Shown here one piece after another: positions 60,301-64,000 of a DNA stretch of 64,000 nt. Position 1 is the stretch's first letter, and every line of letters begins with the position of its first letter. Position numbers and translations under genes: made by a program. Source of the stretch: Microglena sp. YARC (Eukaryota; Chlorophyta; Chlorophyceae; Chlamydomonadales; Chlamydomonadaceae). The stretch lies in NCBI GenBank assembly GCA_022414725.1, contig CM039462.1:183213657-183277656 (forward strand). The letters are read 5' to 3'. The notes below the pieces were generated by a model. It made no database searches and was not told the origin of the DNA. It saw only the letters and a list, made by a program, of their open reading frames with translations.

Positions 60301-61547
60301 CCTCCCTCACCCTCCCAAATCTCACTCGTGAGCTAGCAGTGGGGTAAGGGCCGACCGTGGGTCCCCTGAATATCTCCCATGCATCTTCTCACTGCCGCCA
60401 CGGCACTTTATGCCCCTCCCTCACCCTCCCAAATCTCACTCGTGAGCTAGCAAGGGTGTAAGGGAAGCTCAGGACCTGCTCAAGAAAAGCATAGGCACCT
60501 TTGTTTCAACAAATGAGGCCCTCCCAAACCTCACTTGTGTGCTAGCATTGGGGTAAGGGCCGACCGTGGGTCCCCCGAATATCTCCCATGCATCTTCTCA
60601 CTGCCCCAGTACCCCTCCCCATCATCGGGAGCGTAGGCGTAGAACTCGTTGTGCTCTTCTGAATACTTCTTGGTCATTTGCTCAGCAAGTTCGTCGGATC
60701 CATTGATAGCGATAAGGGTGCGGACGCCTTGACGCCATGAACGTGTCGCATGTCCTATTAACATCCTGGAGTGGTGGTGGTGGTGGTGGTGTGTGTGTGT
60801 GGGGTGGGTGGGTGTGTGGGTGTGTGGGTGTGTGTGGGTGTGGGTGTGTGGGTGTGGGGTGTGTGGTGTGTGGTGGGGGTGTTTGGGGTGTGTTTTGGGG
60901 GTGGGGTGGGGTGGGGGGGGTGAGGTGGGGGGGGGGGGTGGGGGGGGGGTGAGGTGGGTGGGGGGGTGGGGGGGGGGTGAGGTGGGGGGGGGGGGGGGGG
61001 AGACCCACTAAATGTGCAGTGCATGTTAGCCTCACCTTCCCCCAGTGCACAGGGCATGGCGACCACGAGGTCCTTATCTTGAATAATGTTGGTAAATATG
61101 AAAGGCTTGGCATGTGGATGATTCGATGCAGCCTGCGCGGAGACTCCGCATGGGGCTAGGAGGAGCCAGCCAGCCAAAATCAGCACCAGCGCCATGACCA
61201 TCACCAGCACACACACAACATGCATGCATGCGTGTTAGCCTCACCAGCACACACACTCACAACATGCATGCGTGTTAGCCTCACCTTTTTCCCAGTGCAC
61301 AGGGCATGGCGACCACGAGGTCCTTATCTTGTATGCTATTGGTGAATATGAAAGGCTTAGCATCTGGATGATTCGATGCAGCCTGCCCGGATACTCCGCA
61401 CGGGGCTAGGAGGAGGGCTAGGAGGAGGAGTCCCCGTAGCTGGAAAAGTGGGTGGGCGAAGGGGGTGGGCTTGGGCTTGGTGACATGGCTCCAGCCAGGA
61501 GTGGGGCTTCTAGAGAAAGAAGCCGAGATGGTGTTGGAGGGTAGCAT
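40532..61547 (-). CDS. gene C: Fringe/GT31-like glycosyltransferase, about 10 exons
   Basis: Exons are C1 (61547 or 61439 to 61285, or the copy ending 61036), C2 60765-60535, C3 58771-58737, C4 57895-57830, C5 54847-54663, C6 53931-53830, C7 47295-47227, C8 45667-45522, C9 42830-42585 and C10 40666-40532. Motifs in order: hydrophobic signal or anchor, DLVVAMPC first strand, ATRSWRQGVRTLIAI, WMLYG then GDDDTIFF (metal-binding DDD), a Cys-rich CVPC...CPVC block, NYGGAGVILSKG (typical GGAG), and DHLISECLWKNNIAFTDPGY. It should transfer sugars in the ER/Golgi lumen; donor and acceptor are unknown. All junctions keep frame except C6-C7, off by one base, so an exon may be missing there. Confidence 0.78.
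40667..40890 (-). repeat. four 5'-end copies of exon C10
   Basis: CACCTTCCTGAGTATCTGCA or ...CGGCA, followed by GGTGCCGTGGGCA, recurs at about 40715, 40768, 40830 and 40858 (spacing 30-62 bp). On the minus strand each keeps the GATACTCAG acceptor and GAAGGTGG exon start. Confidence 0.85.
40891..41410. repeat. family R copy and GAGTGCGTCTCAAGAT minisatellite
   Basis: 40880-41060 is a second copy of family R. 41105-41405 has about ten units of roughly 31 bp built on ACTGAGTGCGTCTCAAGATA. Intron C9/C10. Confidence 0.88.
41411..41960. mobile_element. SINE-like family S copy (41627-41835) and flanks
   Basis: On the minus strand 41835-41627 reads CGACGAATGGCTCGATGC, a B-box-like GGCGGGTTCAAATCTC, CGCAGTAAGACGGGGCTC and CATGCCCCACCAAGCGTTAT. 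The flanking 41411-41626 and 41836-41960 show nothing. Confidence 0.6.
41975..42410. repeat. five-unit array with CCCAGATTCACAGCCGCA
   Basis: About five units of 80-115 bp share CTCCCAGATCCACAGCC, GCAGCTCCAGGGCTGTGCC and CGATTGTCGGGCGGC. They are in gene C intron 9. They may be copies of an exon I have not identified. Frames on both strands are repeat translations. Confidence 0.8.
42411..42584 (-). repeat. 3'-half copies of exon C9 with donor
   Basis: Just downstream of C9 a 124-bp unit repeats CGGTGCAGTGTCACCCCCCC and TCTCTCGCGCTGAGTCG. On the minus strand it ends in a GTGAGGAACTT donor, the same as in the true exon. Confidence 0.85.
42585..42830 (-). CDS. gene C exon C9 (246 nt)
   Basis: Acceptor CATGTACAG, donor AGTGAC/GTGAGGAA, phase 0 both ends (82 codons). 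Codes VSHHVKVRSLDSPERAAAM, IVSLSTQMSAALVLLNAITD and a basic stretch with RRMLRGGDTAPRLL. VSHHVK resembles the 'SVHH' strand near the end of Fringe-type domains. Confidence 0.7.
42840..43320 (-). repeat. short exon C9 5' copies in a GTGTGGGGG array
   Basis: Six units of 65-80 bp each hold GACAATCATTGCCGCCGCC and ACCTGTGCATGGGTGTGTG. This is the acceptor region of C9 fused to an internal exon piece (ATGATCGTCTC strand), as if the middle had been deleted before amplification. Confidence 0.88.
43340..43935 (-). repeat. three longer 5'-half copies of exon C9
   Basis: Copies at about 43349-43430, 43500-43575 and 43838-43915 contain GGGTCGAGAAGGAGACGAT, CTCAGGCGAATCTAGGCT and the CATGTGATGGGATAC acceptor side. 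On the minus strand they read HVKVRSLDSPEMAAAIIV and similar. Confidence 0.9.
43579..43760. mobile_element. hAT-like MITE (CAGGGAACGGC ends)
   Basis: Starts CAGGGAACGGCAACTAATAT, ends ACATAGCCGACTCCTA, rich in ACTAATATT. Flanks GGTACATG / GATACATG match 7 of 8. It splits one C9 half-exon unit from the next, so it landed after the array formed. Confidence 0.7.
43936..44455. other. gene C intron 8, no exon seen
   Basis: A family R fragment lies at about 43960-44090 and a TTAATTTAATTTAATTG stretch at 44305-44400. The words CTGGCGTAACTCTGGCGCAG at 44190 and 44422 announce the following array. Confidence 0.5.
44456..45082. repeat. 33-bp minisatellite ACATACAGGCAAGGCGAGCA
   Basis: About 18 units of 33 bp (TTCTGGCGCTAT plus ACATACAGGCAAGGCGAGCA). 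33 is a multiple of three, so frames of 250-364 codons run through; they are not genes. Confidence 0.97.
45083..45521 (-). repeat. two 3'-half copies of exon C8 with donors
   Basis: At 45224-45290 and 45362-45433 the minus strand repeats CTGGTGAAGGGGAGTTG, GACTATCTGTGTAAATGGCG and the donor AACCAG/GTGGGTG. Periods are 138 and 160 bp. Spacers are poly-C and CACCCACC. Confidence 0.93.
45522..45667 (-). CDS. gene C exon C8 (146 nt)
   Basis: Acceptor ACACACCCAG, donor AACCAG/GTGGGTGA. Codes YIMAHGGDVNYRAFMPEW, PTKTHHEGTQLARLVKG and SCDYLCKWRIRNQ. It joins C7 as DPGY, the usual Fringe 'PGF' type position. Confidence 0.75.
45668..46560 (-). repeat. 5'-end copies of exon C8 and family T fragments
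   Basis: The words CCTGGGTGAATAAACACAAT (46032) and ACCTGGGTGAGTCAGCACAA (46320) match the true CCTGGGTGTGTAAACACAAT at 45667, each with a following ATATCAG. AT-rich spacers and three family T fragments (GTGTCACCCCGTTG at about 45938 and 46157; GGGGGGCGGGAGCTCCAG near 46377) lie between. Confidence 0.75.
46600..46885. repeat. family F arm and family T copy 2
   Basis: 46610-46680 holds AAGCTAGCTTC...GGAGCTGCCTAGAAGCTGCT, then the family T segment from GCAGCGTCGCCTGCGTCGCT to CCCCCCAGAAGGGGGGG, as at 12950-13140. Confidence 0.7.
46886..47226. other. gene C intron 7 start
   Basis: A family R end (GACGGCAAGCAGCC at 46970) and AAGTTCAAGTTCAAG words. Next to the C7 donor is a CAACCCCAACCCCAACC run (GGGGTT on the coding strand). 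Confidence 0.5.
47227..47295 (-). CDS. gene C exon C7 (69 nt)
   Basis: Acceptor CCATTTCAG, donor ACCCAG/GTGAGGTT. Codes (G)KNASDHLISECLWKNNIA then FTDPG. It needs one base from the previous exon, whereas C6 ends in phase 0; this is the only frame problem in the gene. Confidence 0.72.
47296..47830 (-). repeat. three 5'-half copies of exon C7 in poly-G tracts
   Basis: Copies end (acceptor side) near 47475, 47601 and 47803. The minus strand reads TTTCAGCTTAAACGCC, TTTCAGCTAAACTCC and TTTTTAGCTAATTCACC, each followed by GACCACCT and AGTGA. Between them are G runs up to 30 long (C on the coding strand). The second copy is in a phase that would fit C6. Confidence 0.92.
47831..48163. repeat. purine-rich GGGGGAAGG tract, gene C intron 6
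   Basis: AGGGGGAAA and GGGCAAGGGGGAGGG words to 48000, then two copies of CTTGGTCACCCTTGTATTT. No exon seen. Confidence 0.7.
48164..48337. mobile_element. hAT-like MITE, diverged copy
   Basis: Shares GACCAAAGGCGAGTATGATA, TAACTTTAGCCTAG and ATATGATATCATA with the elements at 20751 and 52593. The ends are worn. Confidence 0.6.
48338..48926. other. gene C intron 6: possible plus-strand exon fragment
   Basis: On the plus strand CACATTGCAG at about 48771 precedes 30 open codons (MGRHEDAEIFQKILKRRL, then AENNKSASLVS and stop). Codon choice looks coding, but no partner exon is seen, and the region is inside a minus-strand gene. It also holds a copy of exon C6's 3' end near 48487. Low support. Confidence 0.25.
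48927..50166. mobile_element. hAT-like element H3 (1.24 kb)
   Basis: Starts TAGGGAGCGGCAAATAGG, ends TTTGCCTCTCCCTA. Flanks GGAATATG / GGTATATG match 7 of 8. Same backbone as H2 but diverged. 49549-50031 is open for 160 codons on the plus strand without a recognisable transposase motif. Confidence 0.8.
50167..50681. repeat. inverted family R copy and exon C6 3' copies
   Basis: 50230-50480 is family R in reverse (CAAGTCCCTTTAGCCTGTTG). 50535-50680 holds two worn copies of the exon C6 3' end (CCATCAAGTAGTTGAAGTAT). Confidence 0.75.
50682..52014. mobile_element. hAT-like element H4 (1.33 kb, perfect TSD)
   Basis: Starts TAGGGCGAAATAGATC, ends TTTGCCGCTCCCTA; exact duplication ATCATTAT on both sides. 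About 90 percent like H2 by eye across CAAGGTGCCTTGTGCCTTCA, AATCACTTGTGAAGCTCGCT and ATGCCTTCATGTGCGCGTTC. It sits in a C6 3'-copy unit. No intact transposase. Confidence 0.88.
52015..52592 (-). repeat. array of exon C6 3'-half copies
   Basis: Six units of about 95 bp: CCCAACACTAACACATGTGT, CCATCAAGTAGTTGAAGTAT and GTATCATTATCCACCCAGTA. On the minus strand this is the exon end (ACTACTTGATGGACACATGT) followed by a GTTAGTGTTGG donor. Older copies lie near 48487, 50540, 50630 and 52915. Confidence 0.95.
52593..52742. mobile_element. 150-bp hAT-like MITE (perfect TSD)
   Basis: Starts TAGGGGTCGGCAATATGATA, ends ATTTGCCGTTCCCTA. Target duplication ATCATTAT is exact and is the same 8-mer hit by H4. 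Nearly the same inner sequence as the element at 19869. Confidence 0.88.
52743..52850 (-). pseudogene. more complete copy of exon C6
   Basis: The minus strand from about 52830 reads RKYGGA, then ATATTCATTATGAGCAAAGG and AATTATGGACTACTTGGTGG, matching C6 from its start to AATAATGAT, where the 52593 MITE interrupts it. Single-base changes turn VILSKGMMDF into something like IFIMSKGIMDY. It is a near-full second exon without a clean acceptor. Confidence 0.75.
52851..53150. repeat. (CATA)n and AT-rich repeats
   Basis: ACATACATACAT microsatellite at 52858-52902, a worn C6 3' copy near 52915, and AATATAATATAT repeats at 53020-53100. Confidence 0.9.
53130..53770. repeat. 38-bp minisatellite GCCAACTGTGGCATACACAA
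   Basis: About 17 units of 38 bp: TATGTTGGCACACTTTAT plus GCCAACTGTGGCATACACAA. Frames of 120-170 codons on both strands are artefacts. Gene C intron 6. Confidence 0.97.
53830..53931 (-). CDS. gene C exon C6 (102 nt)
   Basis: Acceptor CCTGTTGCAG, donor ACATAT/GTAAGTGT. Codes SQRNYGGAGVILSKGMM and DFLANNDTYFNCLMETY. GGAG followed by a hydrophobic stretch and SKG is the classic Fringe/GT31 region after the DxD. Confidence 0.8.
53970..54415. repeat. (CAGA)n / (CAGG)n microsatellite
   Basis: GACAGACAGGCAGGCAGG repeats for about 440 bases in intron 5. The 230- and 258-codon frames are repeat translations, the second running by chance into real exon C6. Confidence 0.98.
54416..54662 (-). repeat. 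five 3'-end copies of exon C5 with telomere-like spacers
   Basis: GGCCTGAACGCACCCGAGGG and CAGCCCTAA recur about every 50-60 bp. On the minus strand each is the exon end CTGCCCTCGG followed by the GTGCGTTCAGG donor region. The spacers are CCCTAAACCCTAA, plant-type telomere units. Confidence 0.93.
54663..54847 (-). CDS. gene C exon C5 (185 nt, Cys-rich)
   Basis: Acceptor CACCACGCAG, donor CCTCGG/GTGCGTTC. Codes RNWFKETCVPCNFDPNNPP, then a Gly/Ser loop, TMVKACPVCNRTLFCKENG and RCPR. Six Cys in CxxC and CxxC...C...C spacing suggest disulfides. The join to C4 is in phase. Confidence 0.72.
54848..55745 (-). repeat. four 5'-half copies of exon C5
   Basis: Copies end at acceptors near 55015, 55215, 55551 and 55736. 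Each holds GCAACTGGTT (or variant), CATGCGT and GACTTTGACCCAAACAATCC on the minus strand, then diverges to GCCTAGCACCACAACCAACT. All four keep AG (CGAAG, CGCAG, CGTAG, CGTAG). Poly-G/GGGTGGGG spacers give many false frames. Confidence 0.95.
55746..56630. repeat. gene C intron 4: exon C4 3' copy, poly-C, CCACCCC tract
   Basis: 55822-55850 repeats the last 20 bases of C4 with its donor (GATTACCGAG/GTCTGC on the minus strand). Then come poly-C runs (55963-56030) and C/A/T-rich sequence to 56560. No exon seen. Confidence 0.85.
56631..57300. other. gene C intron 4, two-copy repeat
   Basis: TTTTCAGGACTGGTTGCATG with AGCTTCTTGCCTGGCCAGG occurs at about 56962 and 57068. Frames 56641-56874 (plus) and 56864-57127 (minus) are open, without recognisable motifs. 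Confidence 0.45.
57301..57690. repeat. 57-66-bp minisatellite AGAAGATTTATCGCTT
   Basis: Six units with AGAAGATTTATCGCTTCGCA, TTCATCTGCTCTGTCAGTTC and GAAAATTGGGAATG. The 183-codon frame is a repeat translation. Confidence 0.95.
57830..57895 (-). CDS. gene C exon C4 (66 nt, DDD motif)
   Basis: Acceptor ACTGTTACAG, donor TACCGAG/GTCTGC (weak donor). With C3 it makes WMLYGDDDTIFFVHAAKTL then LKNFDYR. DDD is the expected metal- and nucleotide-sugar-binding motif. Confidence 0.82.
57925..58100. repeat. poly-G and GGGTGTGGGTGT tract before C4
   Basis: On the coding strand this is a poly-C/CACCCACAC pyrimidine-rich tract ending 30 bases before the C4 acceptor. Confidence 0.9.
58180..58736 (-). repeat. 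two full extra copies of exon C3 in a CCACCCC array
   Basis: 58563-58597 and 58473-58507 are complete 35-base copies of C3 with AG acceptor (GGCCCAG) and GTGAG donor. The nearer-to-C4 copy is identical in protein; the middle one reads WMLH instead of WMLY. Spacers are CCCACCCCCACCATATC repeats. Confidence 0.95.
58737..58771 (-). CDS. gene C exon C3 (35-nt microexon)
   Basis: Acceptor CGTTGCAG, donor GTATG/GTGAGCGT. Codes YFKGDYKWMLY between split codons; 'YKWMLYGDDDT' is a family hallmark. Any one of three copies could serve, but two together would break the frame. Confidence 0.82.
58790..60130. repeat. minisatellite CTTGGTGAGAACACATGGTG
   Basis: About 19 units of 60-115 bp share GCTTGGTGAGAACACATGGT, GACGAATA and GTGTGTGAAGTATCCATGCA. 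A larger unit with TAAGTTGTATGTTTGTATGT recurs four times. The 403-codon minus frame is a repeat translation. Confidence 0.96.
60130..60534 (-). repeat. three 3'-half copies of exon C2 with donors
   Basis: GCCGACCGTGGGTCCCCTGA, CTCCCATGCATCTTCTCACT and GAGCTAGCA recur near 60225, 60345 and 60440. On the minus strand they read GDPRSALTPLLAHE or similar and keep a GTGAGATTTGG donor. Confidence 0.93.
60535..60765 (-). CDS. gene C exon C2 (231 nt)
   Basis: Acceptor CCACTCCAG, donor CACAA/GTGAGGTT. Codes MLIGHATRSWRQGVRTLIAI, NGSDELAEQMTKKYSEEHN, then EFYAYAPDDGEGYWGSEK and GDPRSALTPMLAH. A second AG (TTAATAG) eleven bases in would adapt the exon to the other C1 copy. Confidence 0.82.
60775..61015. 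repeat. GTGGGTGTGTGGG / poly-G tract before C2
   Basis: Coding strand is CACCCACACC and poly-C: a 240-base pyrimidine-rich lead-in to the C2 acceptor. Frames here are artefacts. Confidence 0.93.
61036..61201 (-). CDS. gene C alternative first exon, copy b
   Basis: ATG at 61201 (or 61195) opens MVMALVLILAGWLLLAPCG then VSAQAASNHPHAKPFIF, a textbook signal peptide cut near VSA-QA. Donor GGGGAAG/GTGAGGCT. It ends in phase 1, which fits C2 only with the inner TAG acceptor. Nearest to C2 of the two copies. Confidence 0.55.
61285..61547 (-). CDS. gene C first exon, copy a
   Basis: Reads LRGLLLLALLLAPCGVSG, QAASNHPDAKPFIFTNSIQ, then DKDLVVAMPCALGK; donor GAAAAAG/GTGAGGCT in phase 2, which fits the main C2 acceptor. 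Its 5' limit is unclear: the frame is open to 61547, but TTTTCCAG before 61439 could be an acceptor from an earlier exon. Confidence 0.6.
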
Positions 61548-61559
61548 AGAGTCGAAGCC

Positions 61560-61700
61560 TAGAAAGAAAGAAAGCAGTCTGCCAAATCGGAATGCCTTGA
61601 GGAAGCTGTTCGGAGGGGGTCCTCGGACAACACTGGGGGGGGAGAAGGAATCGGGTGATCTGGTTGATGGGCTTGCGCAAGGTAGCAGGGCGGACGGAAA
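61560..61700. repeat. copy 1 of a GGAGGGGGTCCTCGGA unit
   Basis: GCCTTGAGGAAGCTGTTCGG and AGGGGGTCCTCGGA occur here and, changed, near 62445 and 62525. On the minus strand they could be 5' copies of an upstream exon (FRRPPPDSFLKT-like), unproven. Confidence 0.5.
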
Positions 61701-61714
61701 GTGAGGGCTCTAGG

Positions 61715-62310
61715 GTTAGTGGTCTTGGGCAAGTTACTGGGCTTAGGGATGTGGTCTTGGGCAAGTGGGATGTGGTCTTGGGCAAGTTACTGGGCTTGTG
61801 GATGTGGTCTTGGGCAAGTGGGATGTGGTCTTGGGCAAGTTACTGGGCTTGTGGATGTGGTCTTGGGCAAGTGGGATGTGGTCTTGGGCAAGTGGGATGT
61901 GGTCTTGGGCAAGTTACTGGGCTTGTGGATGTGGCCTTGGGCAAGTGGGATGTGGTCTTGGGCAAGTTACTGGGCTTGTGGATGTGGCCTTGGGCAAGTG
62001 GGATGTGGTCTTGAGCAAGTTACTGGGCTTGTGGATGTGGTCTTGGGCAAGTGGGATGTGGTCTTGGGCAAGTTACTGGGCTTGTGGATGTGGCCTTGGG
62101 CAAGTGGGATGTGGTCTTGGGCAAGTTACTGGGCTTGTGGATGTGGCCTTGGGCAAGTGGGATGTGGTCTTGGGCAAGTTACTGGGCTTGTGGATGTGGC
62201 CTTGGGCAAGTGGGATGTGGTCTTGGGCAAGTTACTGGGCTTGTGGATGTGGCCTTGGGCAAGTGGGATGTGGTCTTGGGCAAGTTACTGGGCTTGTGGA
62301 TGTGGTCCAA
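61715..62310. repeat. 62-bp minisatellite GTGGTCTTGGGCAAGT
   Basis: About 10 units of roughly 58-60 bp: GTGGTCTTGGGCAAGTTACT, GGGCTTGTGGATGTGG and CTTGGGCAAGTGGGAT. Plus-strand frames of 119-213 codons are artefacts. Confidence 0.97.
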
Positions 62311-62640
62311 CGCCAGGGTGATTCTCTGAAGCAGCGATTTAGGCTGGGAGGTAAAGGTTTGATGAAAGGAGCAGTCCAGGGGGGGGGGGGGGGGGGGGGG
62401 CGCTGAAGGGCTGAACAGAAAAGAAAGTAGTACACCGATTCGGCGTGTCTTTGGGAAGGTATCTGGAGGGGGTCCTCGGAAGGGAGGTGAAGTGGCAAGC
62501 TTGTACGCCAGATCAGCGTGTCTTTAGGAAGCTATCCGGAGGGGGTCTTCGGAAGTGAGGTGGAGTGGCAAGTTTGAAATATCTGTCGGATAAACACTCC
62601 TGTAAGAGCCCTGATATATTGAGGTGAAACAGGTAAAAGA
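62311..62640. repeat. poly-G and two further GGAGGGGGTC units
   Basis: Poly-G at 62380-62400 and units near 62445 and 62525, each with GTGAAGTGGCAAGCTTG or GTGGAGTGGCAAGTTTG. Weak minus-strand coding character (see copy 1). Confidence 0.5.
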
Positions 62641-62998
62641 GGTGAGACAGGCGTAACAGGCGGGAAAAACAGGTGGGCGAAAACAGGTGGGCAAAACAGG
62701 TGGGCGAAACAGGTGGGCAAAACAGGTGGGCGAAAACAGGTGGACAAAACAGGTGGGCGAAACAGGTGGGCAAAACAGGTGGGCGAAAACAGGTGGGCAA
62801 AACAGGTGGGCGAAACAGGTGGGCAAAACAGGTGGGCGAAACAGGTGGGCAAAACAGGTGGGCGAAACAGGTGGGCGAAACAGGTGGGCAAAACAGGTGG
62901 GCGAAACAGGTGGGCAAAACAGGTGGGCGAGACAGGTGGGCAAAACAGGTGGGCGAAAACAGGTGGGCAAAACAGGTGGGCAAAACAGGGGCATGAGG
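62641..62998. repeat. 15-bp minisatellite AACAGGTGGGCAA
   Basis: About 22 units of AAACAGGTGGGC(A/G)A, length 15 or 16. Frames up to 170 codons are artefacts. Confidence 0.97.
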
Positions 62999-63335
62999 CA
63001 ATATGATATTATGTGATGCTGGCAATGTATGTTCCCACTACCTCACCATGTTCCCAGTACACCACACTGCCCCAACTTCACCTCACCGAAAAAGCTGTCC
63101 TATAATTACTCTTGTAGAGCCGTGATAGATGCAGGTGAAAGAGGCAAGAGAGGAGAAACAGGCGGAAAAGCAGGGGCATGAGGCAATATGATATCATATG
63201 ATGCTGGCAGTCAGACTATGCTAAAGTTACAATTTATGGACTATATCATAAGAGACAAGGCGAGTATGATATATATATATATATATATATAGTCTTTTGG
63301 GCAACATCATATGGTATGCCGGTCTGTAGGCATGA
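62999..63335. mobile_element. hAT-like MITE fragments
   Basis: GGGGCATGAGGCAATATGAT occurs at 62990 and 63174. The second leads into a worn MITE (ATGATATCATATGATGCTGG, TAAAGTTAC, AACATCATATGGTATGCCGG) with an (AT)n insertion near 63270. Confidence 0.6.
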
Positions 63336-63374
63336 GTGACGCGGCCTCAGAGGTGATTGGAGCCGAAGTACAGT

Positions 63375-63507
63375 CTTTTCATGCCTGGGTAAATGTACAG
63401 TTCTAGTGGGTGCAAATTTTCATGCCTGGGTAAATGTACAGTTCTAGTGGGTGCAAATTTCCATGCCTGGGTAAATGTACAGTTCTAGTGGGTGCAAATT
63501 TTCATGC
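63375..63507 (-). repeat. 44-bp repeat, possible 3'-end copies of exon E
   Basis: Four units of CATGCCTGGGTAAATGTACA plus GTTCTAGTGGGTGCAAATTT. They match the last 40 bases of the putative exon at 63508-63632, the same rule as in genes A-C. Confidence 0.9.
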
Positions 63508-63632
63508 CTGGGTAAATGTACAGTTCTAGTGGGTGCAAATTTGAAGTTGGGAGTTGTTGGTGCATGAGGTGCATGTCATTTCCTTTCCAATGGTACCACT
63601 CATGTGTGGATATGTAAAAATAATGTGGGGGG
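63508..63632 (-). CDS. putative exon E
   Basis: Minus-strand frame after GGCTGCGCAG reads PPHYFYISTHEWYHWKGND, MHLMHQQLPTSNLHPLELY and IYPG. The residues look coding (many aromatics, few simple repeats) and the exon is flanked by copies of its own ends. The donor would be GC (CCCAG/GCATG), which is weak. It could be an earlier exon of gene C or another gene. Confidence 0.35.
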
Positions 63633-63639
63633 CTGCGCA

Positions 63640-63865
63640 GCCCCCAACCTCTCCTCCCCCCTTGAAGCTTACATCCTACCCATGCTGACCTGTCACATTC
63701 TTCACCTGCTTTCATTCACACACACACACCTTGAAGCTTACACTCTATACATACTGACATGTCACATTCTTCACCTGCTTCCATTCACACACGCACACAC
63801 ACAACACACACCTTGAAGCTTACACCTTACTCATGCTGACCTGTCACATTCTCCACCTGCTTTCA

Positions 63866-63907
<42 letters not shown>

Positions 63908-63930
63908 CCCCTTGAAGCTTAAACTCTACC
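63640..63930. repeat. 70-bp units CTTGAAGCTTACA and poly-C
   Basis: Four units of CCCCTTGAAGCTTACA, CATGCTGACCTGTCACATTC and TTCACCTGCTTTCATTCACA, with (CA)n and a poly-C run of about 40 at 63867-63905. Upstream (minus sense) of putative exon E. Confidence 0.9.
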
Positions 63931-64000
63931 CGTGCTTATACTCTTATAGGTGCTTAAATGTGGTTTCATCAAGATTAGTGAATTGCTTAGCACTGCCGTC

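Noticed and set aside
61701..62406. 213-codon Trp/Gly-rich protein
   Set aside because: Minisatellite translation; no start or splice support.

Overview
This window is nuclear DNA of a eukaryote with very large, repeat-filled introns. It has plant-type (CCCTAAA) interstitial telomere-like repeats, GT-AG introns, and a ureidoglycolate lyase of the plant/algal type with a possible organelle-targeting leader. A green-lineage alga is my best guess, but the species cannot be named from sequence alone. Most long open frames here are translations of tandem repeats, not genes.

I rebuilt three genes by hand from splice sites, reading phase and family motifs. Gene A (minus, 21827 to 5204, 4 exons, 195 codons) is a complete ureidoglycolate lyase whose introns are about 10.5, 4.9 and 0.65 kb. 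Gene B (plus, 22687 to 38369, 6 exons, 189 codons) is divergent from A across an 860-base shared promoter region; I do not recognise its product. Gene C (minus, about 61.5 kb to 40532, about 10 exons) is a secreted-pathway, Fringe/GT31-like glycosyltransferase with a GDDDT motif, and it converges on B. A first exon of a small membrane-anchored protein (gene D) lies at 516-638 on the minus strand and runs off the left edge. A possible exon of a further minus-strand gene (E) lies at 63508-63632.

The main discovery is a rule that holds for most internal exons of A, B and C. The intron upstream of an exon carries tandem copies of that exon's own 5' part with its acceptor site. The intron downstream carries tandem copies of the exon's own 3' part with its donor site. 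The intact exon is the boundary between the two arrays. Intron growth therefore seems to have started repeatedly at exon-intron junctions, leaving dozens of decoy splice sites.

The rest is mobile DNA and satellites. There is a hAT-like family with TAGGG...CCCTA ends and 8-bp target duplications (four elements of 1.2-3 kb plus short MITEs), foldback MITEs sharing GCAGCTTCTAGGCAGCTCC arms, tRNA-derived SINE-like elements, and a 0.9-kb element with roughly 260-bp arms. One element carries a tRNA-Gly and a tRNA-Met-like sequence. Minisatellites include a 28-bp array of about 64 units and a 14-unit higher-order repeat.
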